Of a DNA stretch of 64,000 bases, positions 9,304 through 18,890 are shown piece by piece. Under the pieces are notes generated by a model, which was given only the letters and a program-made list of their open reading frames with translations, was not told the DNA's origin and made no database searches. This DNA comes from Ruminococcus albus AD2013. GTDB taxonomy: Bacteria; Bacillota; Clostridia; Oscillospirales; Ruminococcaceae. Each line of letters opens with the position of its first letter. Position 1 is the first letter of the stretch. The DNA is taken from positions 2,046,001 to 2,110,000 of the forward strand of contig NZ_JAGS01000001.1 in NCBI RefSeq assembly GCF_000526775.1. Reading direction: 5' to 3'. The position numbers were made by a program, and so were the translations under genes.

Positions 9304-9336
9304 CAAAAAATGCGCCCGCATACCCTCGGACGCATT
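9304..9336 (-). terminator. Intrinsic terminator after gltA
   Basis: Minus-strand hairpin AATGCG-T-CCG / CGG-G-CGCATT with an eight-base loop, followed by TTTTTTG, directly after the citrate synthase stop. Confidence 0.82.
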
Positions 9337-9341
9337 TATAA

Positions 9342-10697
9342 TTATCTGTCGTTTATGGGAACATAAGCCCTTTCCTTAGCCACAGCCTTGTAAGCGGGAC
9401 GTATTATCCTCTTGCCTGTAACCAGTTCCTCGAAACGGTGAGCGCACCAGCCGGGCATTCTTGATACTGCAAACATAGGTGTGAACAGATCCTGAGGTAC
9501 ACCCAGCATTCTGTAAACAAAGCCCGAATACATATCAACATTTGCGCACATAGCCTTGTCGCTGCCCTTTATCTTCAGGAAAAGCTCGGGTGTCAGTCGC
9601 TCGATGGTTTCCAGCAGTCTGTACTCCTTCTCGAACTCGGTACCCTCAGCCATGCGCTTTGCGTTGGCTTTCAGTATCACCGCTCTCGGGTCGGAAAGTG
9701 TATATACCGCATGACCCATACCGTAGATAAGTCCCGACTTGTCGAAAGCTTCTTTCTTCAGTATCTTGGTCAGGAAGTCAGCAACCTCGCCCTCGTCGTC
9801 CCAGTTTGAAACGTGCTGCTTTACACATTCCTGCATAGCCGATACCTTGATGTTCGCGCCGCCGTGCTTTGGTCCTTTCAGCGAACCGATAGCTGCGGAG
9901 TATGCAGAATAAGGATCGGTGCCCGAAGATGTCAGTACGCGGCAGGCAAAGGTGGAGTTGTTTCCGCCGCCGTGTTCAGCGTGCAGCATCATCAGCAGGT
10001 CGAGAAGCTTAGCCTCATCGTCAGTGAACTTTCTGTCGGGACGTATAGCCGCCAGTATCATCTCAGCAGTGCTGTGATCGGGATCCAGCGGGTGCAGGAA
10101 CATCGTCTGATTGTCGAATGTCCTCTTCTTCACCTGATAAGCCAGTGTCATTATGTAAGGCAGTTTCGAGATTATGGATATAGCCGTTGCCATCTCATAT
10201 TCGGGGGCACGGTTCTCGGGATTGTCATCATAGGAATAAAGTGCCAGTATCGAACGTGACATCTTGTTCATTATGTCCTTCGAGGGTGCTTTGAGTATCA
10301 TATCCGAGAAGAAATCCGCAGGCAGAGGACGGTTCTCAGCTATCATATGTCTGAAAGCAGCCAGTTCGTCCTTTTTGGGCAGTTCGCCCAGCAGAAGCAG
10401 ATATACTATCTCCTCAAATCCGAAACGGTTCTCCTTAACGGCATTTCCCACCAGATCGTTTATATTGTAGCCGCGATAGATCAGCTGACCCTCGATCGGC
10501 ATTTTTTCTCCTTCATTCACCACATATCCGTGAACATTGCAAATATTGGTAAGACCCGCAGTAACACCAGTGCCGTCGGCATTTCTCAGACCTCTCTTGA
10601 CACTGTACCTGTCATAATAACCGGGGTCGATAGTGTTGTTTTTCACAAACTGCTGACAGAGCAGTTTCCTTGCTGTATCATTTACCATTCCTTCCAC
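9342..10697 (-). CDS. gltA: Citrate synthase
   Basis: 451 residues, condensing acetyl-CoA and oxaloacetate to citrate at the head of the (partial) TCA route to 2-oxoglutarate. Visible family motifs are the histidine-bearing LHAEHGGGNNSTF (about 238), GPKHGGAN, the second catalytic histidine in YGMGHAVYTLSDPR (about 317-329) and SRMPGWCAHRFE near the C-terminus. The start is GTG at 10697, supported by AAGGAAA six bases upstream; the next ATG three codons on has no room for a site. A perfect promoter lies at 10721-10749 and a terminator follows. Confidence 0.95.
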   Translation of the reverse strand: MEGMVNDTARKLLCQQFVKNNTIDPGYYDRYSVKRGLRNADGTGVTAGLTNICNVHGYVVNEGEKMPIEGQLIYRGYNINDLVGNAVKENRFGFEEIVYLLLLGELPKKDELAAFRHMIAENRPLPADFFSDMILKAPSKDIMNKMSRSILALYSYDDNPENRAPEYEMATAISIISKLPYIMTLAYQVKKRTFDNQTMFLHPLDPDHSTAEMILAAIRPDRKFTDDEAKLLDLLMMLHAEHGGGNNSTFACRVLTSSGTDPYSAYSAAIGSLKGPKHGGANIKVSAMQECVKQHVSNWDDEGEVADFLTKILKKEAFDKSGLIYGMGHAVYTLSDPRAVILKANAKRMAEGTEFEKEYRLLETIERLTPELFLKIKGSDKAMCANVDMYSGFVYRMLGVPQDLFTPMFAVSRMPGWCAHRFEELVTGKRIIRPAYKAVAKERAYVPINDR

Positions 10698-10720
10698 TCA
10701 CTTTCCTTGGATATTTTGTA

Positions 10721-10749
10721 ATTATACCACATTCCGCCCTTTTTGTCAA
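10721..10749 (-). promoter_or_regulatory. Sigma-A promoter for gltA
   Basis: Minus-strand TTGACA, 17 bases, TATAAT, 24 bases before the GTG start. Confidence 0.88.
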
Positions 10750-10834
10750 CTGCGGAAAGCTGTAATTCACACATATACTATCGATATTTTACATATGTAT
10801 CCATACATTCCGCAGCGCATCATCTTCCAATGAC

Positions 10835-11635
10835 TTACACACCCCTGTACCTCATCTCCCAGAAAGCCACAGCCCCCGCCGCGGCAACGTTAAGGGAATC
10901 CACCCCGTGTGCCATGGGTATTTTTATCGTCATATCACATTCTTCGATGGTGGTCGTTTTCAGCCCGTCGCCCTCGGTGCCAAGGACTATCGCAAGCTTT
11001 TCCGCCCTTTTCAGACGTTCGTCCTCAATGCTGACAGTATCCGCCCTCAGCGCCATAGCCGCCGTCAGAAAGCCCTCTTCTTTCAGCCTGCCGATATATC
11101 CGCTGTCCGATTTACCGATAAATCTCCACGGCACCTGAAATACCGTACCCATGCTGACGCGAATAGTCCGCCTGAAAAGCGGGTCGCTGCAGCCGTCAGT
11201 CAGCAGTACAGCATCAACGCCAAGTGCCGCCGCCGAACGGAATATCGCCCCCATATTCGTCTGATTCATGATATCCTCCAGCACCGCGACCCTGTGTACC
11301 TCCGCGGGAAGTGCCGTATCTTCGCTTTTCCGCTTCATTGCACACAGCACGCCCTGTGTCAGCTTGAAACCCGTTATCTCTTCAAGAAGCTTCTTTCCCG
11401 CCGAATATACAGGAACGTCACCGACCCTTTCAACGATATCCGCCGCCTGCCCCATGATGTACTTTTCGTCCGAAAGCAGAGATACAGCCTCATACCCCGC
11501 ATCAAGGGCGGTACGTATCACTTTCGGGCTTTCTGCCACGAACAGCCCCTGCGCTTTCAGCGAGAGTTCAGCCGTATCCCTGTAAGGTGCCAGCCCCTCG
11601 GTATCAAGATCATTTATCCGAACTATCCTGCCCAT
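10835..11635 (-). CDS. SpoU/TrmH-family RNA 2'-O-methyltransferase
   Basis: 266 residues. The C-terminal SPOUT domain carries the three family motifs: NQTNMGAIFRSAAALGVD (about 125-142), the VLGTEGDGL loop (about 217) and IPMAHGVDSLNVAAAGAV (about 238-255), which form the knotted SAM site. The N-terminal third resembles the substrate-binding domain (FVAESPKVI). It would methylate a ribose in rRNA or tRNA; the site cannot be read here. A ribosome site AAGGGGGC precedes the ATG. Stands alone. Confidence 0.9.
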   Translation of the reverse strand: MGRIVRINDLDTEGLAPYRDTAELSLKAQGLFVAESPKVIRTALDAGYEAVSLLSDEKYIMGQAADIVERVGDVPVYSAGKKLLEEITGFKLTQGVLCAMKRKSEDTALPAEVHRVAVLEDIMNQTNMGAIFRSAAALGVDAVLLTDGCSDPLFRRTIRVSMGTVFQVPWRFIGKSDSGYIGRLKEEGFLTAAMALRADTVSIEDERLKRAEKLAIVLGTEGDGLKTTTIEECDMTIKIPMAHGVDSLNVAAAGAVAFWEMRYRGV

Positions 11636-12331
11636 ATATATGCCCCCTTTTGATCTGATATCATCATACCATACCCGCCGATTTTTTTCAACACCTCACC
11701 ACTAAAAAGTGATAAAATATGCCGTTAAAAACAAGTTCAGGTGTCAAGTGATTTTGCTTGATTTTGTCCTGTCTTTTTTTAGCTGAACTGCCCGAACTTA
11801 CACATATGATACTATGCAAACATATGTTTTGTATTTTAACTCGGACATATTTCTGCAAGAGTTGTACAAAAACGTACAACTTTTCGACCAAGATCACTGA
11901 TAGTAGAAAGGCATAAATTTTTATGCCCGACAAACAGCACGAGTCCACTGCCGACACTACGATGCCCGACCGTGATACTGACCGAGTTTGCGAAGCGTGA
12001 AACGATGTAAACGCAGCCGACACTATCGCCATCGGGGGTACGTGGGTGCGGATCCCGGATAAAGCTTTGTCACATGATATTTCTCCTGCTTATGCGCACG
12101 ATGGCAGGCAGCGCCGATTATGACTACGGGATATGAGGTGCGTGTCATACTGCATACGTGAGAAAGTTCTCAGCATCTTGACAATACCCGCGAAAATATG
12201 ACCCGCGGCTCATAAAAATATAAGCCGAAAAAGTGAAAGAAAGACCGTTTTCCCATATTTTTATATAATTTATTGAAAATATTTTTGTAAAAATGACCCG
12301 ACCAACGTTAAAAAAATAGTCAGACTGCTTC
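11636..12331. other. Long intergenic region upstream of the cellulase gene
   Basis: No convincing gene. The open frames at 11688-12032 and 12145-12375 on the minus strand lack ribosome sites and recognisable content. A hairpin GCATAAA-TT-TTTATGC lies at 11911-11926, and an inverted CAGACT / AGTCTG pair with a 10-base spacer overlaps the promoter's -35 region at about 12321-12342, a possible operator for the cellulase. The rest shows nothing I can interpret. Confidence 0.5.
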
Positions 12332-12360
12332 TTGAAATAGTCTGCACTATATGTTATAAT
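12332..12360 (+). promoter_or_regulatory. Promoter for the cellulase gene
   Basis: TTGAAA, 17 bases, TATAAT, 58 bases before the ATG at 12419. The AGTCTG half of an inverted repeat lies within the spacer. Confidence 0.78.
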
Positions 12361-12418
12361 GTCAATATGTGACAATAGAGTAATCTAAAAATGTAATGAA
12401 ATGAAAGGAGTTTTTTTG

Positions 12419-14029
12419 ATGAGAAAACATATCAAAAAATTTCTGAGCCTTTTTACCGCAGGTGCTATGTCGCTTTCTGCCCTGCCTTTCATCAGCGCTC
12501 AGGCTCAGGACGTATCTTCTATGACCCCAAAACAGATAGCGGCAGATATGGGTGTGGGCTGGAACCTCGGCAATACCCTTGACGCTCATGACAGCGGCAG
12601 TCACAAAAAAATGGGACTGGAGTCAGAGACCTACTGGGGCAACCCCAAGGCGACAAAGGCACTCATCGATGCGGTAAAAGCCAAGGGCTTCAATACTATC
12701 CGTATCCCCGTGACCTGGTATCCCCATGCTGACGCTAACTACAAGATAAACAGCGCGTGGATGAGCAGAGTTAAGCAGGTTGTCGATTGGGCGATAGCTG
12801 ATGATACCTATGTTATACTCAATGTCCATCACGATGAATGGAACAGACCCACCAATGCCAACTACTCCGCGGCTTCAAAGGAACTGAAAGCTTTCTGGAA
12901 ACAGATAGCTAACGAATTCCAGAACTATGACCGTCACCTTATTTTCGAGGGCATGAACGAACCCAGAAATTACGGCGGTAATCACGAATGGGACGGCGGT
13001 ACGTCAGAAATGAGAGAAGTTGTCAACAAGCTTGACAAGGATTTTGTTGATACCGTAAGAGCAACAGGCGGCAAAAACAAGACCAGATGTCTTATGATAC
13101 CCACCTATGCGGCAAGTTCCACTACTGCTGCCATGAAGGCGCTGAGTATCCCCAACGACCCTAATATCCTGGTATCCATCCACGCTTATACCCCCTATAA
13201 CTTCACCATGAATACAGGATACGGTGCAACTAACGTATTTGACAGCAATATGGAAAATGAGCTGAAACAGCTCTTCAACAATATCAGCAATATCTACCTT
13301 TCAAAGGGTCATTCTGTCGTTATCGGCGAGTTCAGTGCTTCTAACAAGAATAACACCGCCGAGCGTGTAAAGTGGGCAAAGAGCTATGCCAATCTTGCTA
13401 AGAGCAAGGGTATACCGATAGTTCTCTGGGATAATAATTCCATCAATGATACCTATAATAACGGCGAGGGTCACGGCTATATCAACAGAAAAACTCTCCA
13501 GTGGTACGATGCCTCCGAGCCTGTGGTCGATGCGCTGATAAAGACCTACGGCCACGTTAAAGCTACAAAGGAAAAGACCATCAGCAACTGCAGGATCACT
13601 CTTTCACAGAGATCCTATACCTATGACGGCAATGAGCACAAGCCTTCCGTGACCGTTACTTTTGACGGCAAAAAACTCACTGAGGGCAAGGATTACTCCC
13701 TCACCTACAAGGGCGGCAGGAATGTCGGCGATGCTTCCGTTACCGTTACAGGCACAGGTAATTTCAAAGGTTCTGCGACCGTTAAGTACTCTGTCGATCC
13801 CGCTGACCTCTCGGGCTACAAGCTGGGCGACGTAAACTTTGACAATTCGATAAACATAACCGATATCACCCTGACATCTGCCCATGTAAAGGGCAAGAGC
13901 ATTATGTCCGCAAGCCGCATCAAGGCCGCTGATATCAATCGTGACGGCAAGATAAACATAACCGATATCACTCGTATAGCAGCTCAGGTAAAGGGCAAAA
14001 AACTCCTTCCAAATGAAAAAGTAGCCTGA
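12419..14029 (+). CDS. Secreted GH5 endoglucanase with dockerin
   Basis: 536 residues from ATG 12419 (AAAGGAG upstream). A signal peptide (about 1-29, basic start, hydrophobic core, AQAQ) leads to a glycoside hydrolase family 5 domain, subfamily-4-like (about 35-375). It shows GWNLGNTLDA, IRIPVTW, ILNVHHDEWN, the acid/base glutamate in EGMNEPRNYG and the nucleophile in VVIGEFSASN. A beta-sandwich Ig-like module with YDGNEHKPSVTV follows (about 390-460). The C-terminal type I dockerin has two repeats, GDVNFDNSINITDIT and ADINRDGKINITDIT, for calcium-dependent cohesin binding. It would cut cellulose or mixed beta-glucans outside the cell, docked on a scaffoldin. Confidence 0.96.
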   Translation: MRKHIKKFLSLFTAGAMSLSALPFISAQAQDVSSMTPKQIAADMGVGWNLGNTLDAHDSGSHKKMGLESETYWGNPKATKALIDAVKAKGFNTIRIPVTWYPHADANYKINSAWMSRVKQVVDWAIADDTYVILNVHHDEWNRPTNANYSAASKELKAFWKQIANEFQNYDRHLIFEGMNEPRNYGGNHEWDGGTSEMREVVNKLDKDFVDTVRATGGKNKTRCLMIPTYAASSTTAAMKALSIPNDPNILVSIHAYTPYNFTMNTGYGATNVFDSNMENELKQLFNNISNIYLSKGHSVVIGEFSASNKNNTAERVKWAKSYANLAKSKGIPIVLWDNNSINDTYNNGEGHGYINRKTLQWYDASEPVVDALIKTYGHVKATKEKTISNCRITLSQRSYTYDGNEHKPSVTVTFDGKKLTEGKDYSLTYKGGRNVGDASVTVTGTGNFKGSATVKYSVDPADLSGYKLGDVNFDNSINITDITLTSAHVKGKSIMSASRIKAADINRDGKINITDITRIAAQVKGKKLLPNEKVA

Positions 14030-14488
14030 TCCGTTATATTATTTGTATAATCCATATAAATTTTTAACGGTATATTCTACATAAAGACTCATCATTTCAG
14101 GTGATGCAGCATCATAACGAAAATGGTATAATCAGTATAGTGGAAGATTTGCAAAAAAGCAAAAAAGCTTGGAAGAACAAAAGAAGATTCCGCTAACATC
14201 CCCTATCGTTAAAGTAAAGAACAACCCGGCGCAGCAGAACGCCGGGTCGTTTTTTTGCGCATTTATCGCATCAGCACTCACTTTAATGGACTGAAGTCCG
14301 ATCCATGTATCACCTGTCTTACGAGTAATATCCGTCCTTTTTCGTACAAAAGATATCCCGCGGATAAGGAACACTATGCAGAATAAAAAATCAAAACTTT
14401 TTCTGTAAAAGGTCTTTATTTTTTGTGAAAAATGTTGTATAATGTAAAGTGAACTATTTTTATTCTTTTTCACAAGGAGGAAAACAAT
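14030..14488. other. Intergenic region between the cellulase gene and zapA
   Basis: No gene. It contains the terminator at 14224-14256 and a TATAAT at 14438-14443 ahead of zapA without a good -35 box. A second TATAAT near 14126 could start a roughly 120-base transcript ending at the terminator, but its -35 region is poor, so I do not call an RNA. Confidence 0.5.
14224..14256 (+). terminator. Intrinsic terminator downstream of the cellulase gene
   Basis: Eight-base stem ACCCGGCG / CGCCGGGT, loop of eight, then CG and seven T residues. Confidence 0.88.
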
Positions 14489-15082
14489 ATGGCAACCTAC
14501 AAGGTAGTAATAATGGGCAAGGAGTATGTCCTGACAAGCGAGGAAAACAAGGACTACACCGAAAGACTGGCGGCAGCTCTGGATAAGCGCATAAAGGACA
14601 TGAGAGCGCGTTTTTCAAGCCTTTCCATCACTGACTGCGCTGTACTCACCGCCCTTGACTGCATGGACGAACTGGGACAGGCTAACAGGAACATCGATAA
14701 TATACGCACACAGATAAAGGACTACGTTGACGATGCGGGCAGAGCGAGAAATCAGGCAACAGGTGCACAGCGTGAGATAAAGATACTGAAAGAAAGAGTG
14801 GAACAGCTCGAAAAGGAACTGGCTGAACGCACTAATTTCAGTGCTATGAACAATGTGGGTGAAGCTGTCAGCGCTGAGGATATCCTCAAAGGCGATATCA
14901 AGGCGGCAATAGGCGAGACATCCGAACCTGAAGCAGTCCATGCGGAAAATAACGCACAGAGAAGGTCTATCCAGGACAGCCCCTATATGCGCAGCTACGA
15001 ACAGGCTATGAACAAAAGACCCGCTGACGGCGCGGCAGGCGGTGCAAGGTTCAGCGGAAACGATCAGGGAAACAACAAGTAA
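14489..15082 (+). CDS. zapA: ZapA-family cell division protein
   Basis: 197 residues. The N-terminal 75 residues match ZapA (VVIMGKEYVLTSEEN, then an amphipathic helix with ALDKRIKDMRARF, then LTALDCMDEL). A long coiled coil follows (about 60-112, REIKILKERVEQLEKELAER), then a polar, disordered tail about 80 residues longer than usual. ZapA binds FtsZ and bundles its filaments at the division site. A strong AAGGAGGA site precedes the ATG. The stop abuts the U32 start (TAAATG), so the two are co-translated. Confidence 0.88.
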   Translation: MATYKVVIMGKEYVLTSEENKDYTERLAAALDKRIKDMRARFSSLSITDCAVLTALDCMDELGQANRNIDNIRTQIKDYVDDAGRARNQATGAQREIKILKERVEQLEKELAERTNFSAMNNVGEAVSAEDILKGDIKAAIGETSEPEAVHAENNAQRRSIQDSPYMRSYEQAMNKRPADGAAGGARFSGNDQGNNK

Positions 15083-17134
15083 ATGGCAGAGATACTAGCA
15101 CCCTGCGGTTCACCCGAAGTATTGAAAGCCGCACTGAGAGCGGGCTGTGATGCAGTCTATCTGGGGGGCGAGGAATTTTCCGCCAGACAGAACGCCGCAA
15201 ATTTCTGCAACGCCGACATAGAAGAAGCGGTATACCAATGCCACAAGCGCGGTGTGAAAGTCTACCGCACTATAAACACGGTGATATTCGATGAACAGCT
15301 TGACGAGTGCATAAAGGCTGTTAAACACTGTGCGGCTGCGGGTGTTGACGGCATAATCACCCAGGACTTAGCCCTTATTGAAATAGTTCGCAAATGCTGT
15401 CCCGACCTGCACATTCACGCATCGACCCAGATGACCATACATACCCGCCGCGGAATGGAGGTCACTAAAAAACTGGGATTCAGGCGTACTGTGCTTTCAA
15501 GGGAACTCCCTCTTGATATAATAAGAGAGCTTTCCGCTCTGGGCATCGAGACAGAAGTGTTCGTACACGGGGCGCTCTGTATGTCGGTATCGGGTCAGTG
15601 TTTCATGAGTGCTGTGGTGGGTTCGAGAAGCGCTAACAGAGGTCTTTGCGCACAGGCTTGCAGACTTCCCTGCAATGCAGGGGGCAGAGGAAAGGACAGG
15701 TATGACCTTTCCCTGAAAGACCTTTCCTACTGTGATGAACTGGGCGAGATAGTCAGCGCAGGCGTAAGTTCGCTGAAGATCGAGGGGCGCATGAAACGCC
15801 CCGAATACGTGGCTATGGCAGTTGACAGCTGTAAAAAAGCCCTTGCAGGCGAAGACTACGACAGGCAGACACTTGAAGCAGTATTCTCCCGCAACGGATT
15901 TACCGACGGATATCTGCACCACAAACTGGGTGGGGATATGTTCGGTATGCGCACAGGTGAGGACGCAGCGGCAGGTGCTAAGGCTATGCCTAAGATACAC
16001 GAGCTTTACCGCTATGAGGACAAGCGCGATACCATCAGTTTTGAGATAAGGATAAAGGCAGATGAAGCTGTCAGGCTGACAGCACGGGACAGTCTCGGCA
16101 CGGAGGTTTCTGCGGAGGGCGGATATCCTCAGCAGGCGAAAAGCAGAGCCATCGATGAAGCCGCAGTTATAAAACAGCTTTCAAAACTGGGCGACACCAT
16201 ATACACCTTCGGCGGTGCTGAATGTGATATAGACGATGGACTGTTTGTCAGCCCCGGTGAACTTAACGAGTTAAGGCGTAAAGTCTGTACGGAGATGGAC
16301 AACGAGCGTGCGCTGAAAAACAGCGCAGTTGTCCCCTTTACAAAGTCCGATATCACCGACTTTGAGGAATACAAGGGCGGCGGACAGACTATCCGTGTAA
16401 GCGTGACTAACCTTGAACAGCTTGGTGCGGTATCTCCCGAAAAGGCAGAGATGTGCTGTATCCCCCTTGACCTTGCCGTGCGTGCGGCAGAAGTCTTCCC
16501 CGCTGATAAACTCGCGGTTATGATGCCGCGATTCACCTTTGACGAGGATAAACAGCTTAACCGACTTGCAGAAGCAAAGCGCGTGGGTATAAACCATCTG
16601 TATGCCACAAACCTTGCCCATACCGAGATAGCAAAAGAACTTGGCATGGTGCTTCATGCGGGATTCGGCTTCAATCTTACGAATTCATGTGCGCTGAATA
16701 TGGCTAAAGAACTTGGTGCGGCTGATGCAATTGTCAGCTTTGAACTTAAAGCGGCGCAGATATCACGGCTTAAAAAGCCCCTGCCCATAGGTGTATACGC
16801 CTACGGCAGACTGCCGCTTATGCTGACGGTGAACTGTCCGATATCGGCGGCGGCAGGCTGTAAAAACTGCATACATCATATCACCGACCGTACGGGCAGG
16901 GACTTCCCTGTCAGGTGTTCAAAGCGGGAGGGCTATGTGGAGATACTCAACAGCGAGGTGCTTTACATGGCAGATAAGCTTGGCGACCTCCGAAGTGCTG
17001 ATATACTTATGCTTGATTTTACCGATGAAACTCCCGCACAGGTGAGACACATCATCGAAGAATACGAAAACGGCGGACTTAACGGCAGACCCGATAAGAT
17101 AACACGGGGTCTGTATTACCGCGGTGTACAATAA
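15083..17134 (+). CDS. U32-family peptidase-like protein (TrhP/YegQ group, long form)
   Basis: 683 residues. The N-terminal U32 domain has LAPCGSPEVLKAALRAGCDAVYLGG (about 5-29, split motif), the FVHGALCMSVSGQCFMS and RGLCAQACR cysteine clusters (about 160-195) and LKIEGRMKRPEYV (about 235). A long C-terminal extension (DUF3656-like) holds CKNCIHH and CSKREGY. Members of this group take part in 5-hydroxyuridine formation in tRNA or in rRNA hydroxylation and carry an iron-sulfur cluster; which RNA is modified here is open. Between zapA and dut in an apparent three-gene operon. Confidence 0.88.
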   Translation: MAEILAPCGSPEVLKAALRAGCDAVYLGGEEFSARQNAANFCNADIEEAVYQCHKRGVKVYRTINTVIFDEQLDECIKAVKHCAAAGVDGIITQDLALIEIVRKCCPDLHIHASTQMTIHTRRGMEVTKKLGFRRTVLSRELPLDIIRELSALGIETEVFVHGALCMSVSGQCFMSAVVGSRSANRGLCAQACRLPCNAGGRGKDRYDLSLKDLSYCDELGEIVSAGVSSLKIEGRMKRPEYVAMAVDSCKKALAGEDYDRQTLEAVFSRNGFTDGYLHHKLGGDMFGMRTGEDAAAGAKAMPKIHELYRYEDKRDTISFEIRIKADEAVRLTARDSLGTEVSAEGGYPQQAKSRAIDEAAVIKQLSKLGDTIYTFGGAECDIDDGLFVSPGELNELRRKVCTEMDNERALKNSAVVPFTKSDITDFEEYKGGGQTIRVSVTNLEQLGAVSPEKAEMCCIPLDLAVRAAEVFPADKLAVMMPRFTFDEDKQLNRLAEAKRVGINHLYATNLAHTEIAKELGMVLHAGFGFNLTNSCALNMAKELGAADAIVSFELKAAQISRLKKPLPIGVYAYGRLPLMLTVNCPISAAAGCKNCIHHITDRTGRDFPVRCSKREGYVEILNSEVLYMADKLGDLRSADILMLDFTDETPAQVRHIIEEYENGGLNGRPDKITRGLYYRGVQ

Positions 17135-17145
17135 AGGAGACAGTT

Positions 17146-17586
17146 ATGAGGTTATTGTTCAAGAAACTGCGTGAAAACGCAGTCATACCGAAATATCAGA
17201 CAGAGTACAGCGCAGGGCTCGATCTTTGCGCCTGTGTTGATGGCGAGATAAGTATACCCGCAGGTGAGACCGTGAAAGTTCCCACAGGGCTTGCGGCGGA
17301 ACTTGAAGGCGAAAAGAATGCTGTACTGCTGATTTATGCGAGAAGTTCTCTGGCGACAAAGCTTGGTCTTGCCCCTGCAAACTGCGTAGGCGTAGTTGAC
17401 TGGGATTACCGCGGTGAACTGATAGTCGCACTGCACAATGCATCAGCCGAGGACAGGGTGATACAGAACGGCGACAGGATAGCACAGCTGGTAGTAACGC
17501 CTATATACCGTCCCGAGGTATGCGAAAGCGATGAACTTTCCGACACTGCAAGAGGTGCAGGCGGATTCGGCTCAACCGGAATTTAA
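17146..17586 (+). CDS. dut: dUTP diphosphatase
   Basis: 146 residues, the normal size of a trimeric dUTPase, which hydrolyses dUTP to dUMP and keeps uracil out of DNA. The five motifs are present: SAGLDLCA (I), YARSSLA (II), GVVDWDYRGEL (III), GDRIAQLVV (IV) and the glycine-rich RGAGGFGSTGI (V) at the C-terminus. The start has AAAGGAGACAGTT upstream, 11 bases after the U32 stop. Its TAA stop lies at the edge of an AATTCATAATTC repeat. Convergent with hypE. Confidence 0.96.
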   Translation: MRLLFKKLRENAVIPKYQTEYSAGLDLCACVDGEISIPAGETVKVPTGLAAELEGEKNAVLLIYARSSLATKLGLAPANCVGVVDWDYRGELIVALHNASAEDRVIQNGDRIAQLVVTPIYRPEVCESDELSDTARGAGGFGSTGI

Positions 17587-17817
17587 TTCATAATTCATAA
17601 TTCATAATTCACAATTATTGACAGGGTCGCGAGTTTTGTGTGCTTGCCAACAACATTGGGATATGAGTTTGCTACGCTGAAAAAATCTATACAGAAAACA
17701 ATGTGCGCTCATCGCAATACAGCGGTGAACGCACATTTGGTTATTTAGGGAATAACACAAACTGATGATAAGCACATGGCAGTCGTGCTCATGCCAACAA
17801 TTATGAATTATGAATTA
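17584..17817. repeat. Small inverted-repeat (MITE-like) element between dut and hypE
   Basis: About 230 bases bounded by TAATTCATAATTCATAATTC on the left and its complement AATTATGAATTATGAATTA on the right. Inside is an imperfect hairpin at 17700-17740 (AATGTGCG facing CGCACATT), which may end transcription. No coding frame. The left edge starts at the dut stop and the right edge runs into the hypE stop. Confidence 0.72.
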
Positions 17818-18825
17818 TCAGCATATGCGCGGGAGAAGTTCGCCGCCGGGCTGAGGGAGCATGGTCTGGGCGCCTATCTCGGTCTCCATGACTACTCTGC
17901 CTGCGTTTTCGGCGGTTATCTCGCCGATGATAGCGGCATTCTTGGAATACTTGCCCTCGCGGAGCTTTTCAACCAGTGCAGGTGCTTTGTCCTTGGGGGC
18001 GATTATCACAAGTCTGCCCTCACAGGCGAGGTAGAGGGGTTCAAGGCCCAGCATACCGCAAACGCCCTTGACAGCGGGGTCAACGGGGATATCTTCTGCA
18101 TTCAGGCGAACACCTACATTGCTCTGCTCTGCAATCTCATAGAGGACTGTACCAACGCCGCCGCGGGTAGCGTCACGGATAGTGTGGATATCATTGGTGA
18201 CGGTATACAGGCTTTCAACTGTGCCCCAGAGAGGTGCGCAGTCGCTGTCAACATTGGCATCTATGCCGTATTCATCGCGGGCGAGAAGTATGGTACAGCC
18301 GTGTCTGCCCACATCGCCCGTAACGATTACAGCATCGCCGGGCTTAGCGTATGTGCCCGAGGTATCAGCGTTATCCATTATCCTGCCTATGCCTGTGGTG
18401 GTGATGAATATCTTATCCACCTGACCCTTGCCTGCTACCTTGGTATCGCCTGCGACTATCTTAACGCCTGCTTCTGCCGCGGTCTTTTCCATAGAAGCCG
18501 CAATCTCTTCAAGCTTGTCAAGGGGGAAGCCCTCTTCGATGACGAAAGCGCAGGTGAGGTACAGAGGCTTCGCACCCATGCAGGAAAGGTCGTTGACTGT
18601 TCCGCAGATGGAGAGTTTGCCGATGTTTCCGCCGTTGAATTCAAAGGGGGAAACGATGAAGCCGTCGGTGGACATGGCAAGTCTGCCGTCGCCGATATTC
18701 AGAACAGCGGCATCATCTGCTGTGAACTGAGGATTTGAAAAATGTGCCTTGAAAACTCTGTCGATAAGTTCCGAGGTCTGCTTTCCGCCCGCACCGTGGG
18801 CGAGGGTAACTGTTTTTTCTGACAT
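17818..18825 (-). CDS. hypE: Hydrogenase maturation protein HypE
   Basis: 335 residues. HypE takes a carbamoyl group from HypF on its C-terminal cysteine and dehydrates it with ATP to a thiocyanate, which becomes a cyanide ligand of iron. The AIR-synthase-like fold is clear: LAHGAGGKQTSELI at the start, DDAAVLNIGDGRLAMSTDGF (split, about 38-57), IVAGDTKV and DATRGGVGTVLYE. It ends in the family's obligatory PRIC, so the reactive cysteine is intact. AAAGGAG precedes the ATG. Last gene of the large minus-strand cluster. No nickel-insertion genes hypA/hypB are seen. Confidence 0.97.
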   Translation of the reverse strand: MSEKTVTLAHGAGGKQTSELIDRVFKAHFSNPQFTADDAAVLNIGDGRLAMSTDGFIVSPFEFNGGNIGKLSICGTVNDLSCMGAKPLYLTCAFVIEEGFPLDKLEEIAASMEKTAAEAGVKIVAGDTKVAGKGQVDKIFITTTGIGRIMDNADTSGTYAKPGDAVIVTGDVGRHGCTILLARDEYGIDANVDSDCAPLWGTVESLYTVTNDIHTIRDATRGGVGTVLYEIAEQSNVGVRLNAEDIPVDPAVKGVCGMLGLEPLYLACEGRLVIIAPKDKAPALVEKLREGKYSKNAAIIGEITAENAGRVVMETEIGAQTMLPQPGGELLPRIC

Positions 18826-18890
18826 ATTGTATTTACTCCTTTGTGCGCCAGCAGGCGCTTAAATGTTATTTCGTTTATTAAGATACAGCC

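Noticed and set aside
11688..12032. Minus-strand frame of 114 codons upstream of the cellulase gene
   Set aside because: No ribosome site, odd composition and no recognisable motif; it also overlaps a palindromic non-coding stretch.
14120..14256. Small RNA gene between the cellulase gene and zapA
   Set aside because: There is a TATAAT and a terminator, but no credible -35 box or internal structure, so the hairpin is more simply the cellulase terminator.
17584..17817. CRISPR array
   Set aside because: The AATTCATAATTC repeats are short tandem ends without regular spacers, and there are no cas genes.
17776..18738. 320-codon open frame on the plus strand
   Set aside because: It is antisense to hypE, which has full family motifs; the frame has no ribosome site and begins in the repeat element.
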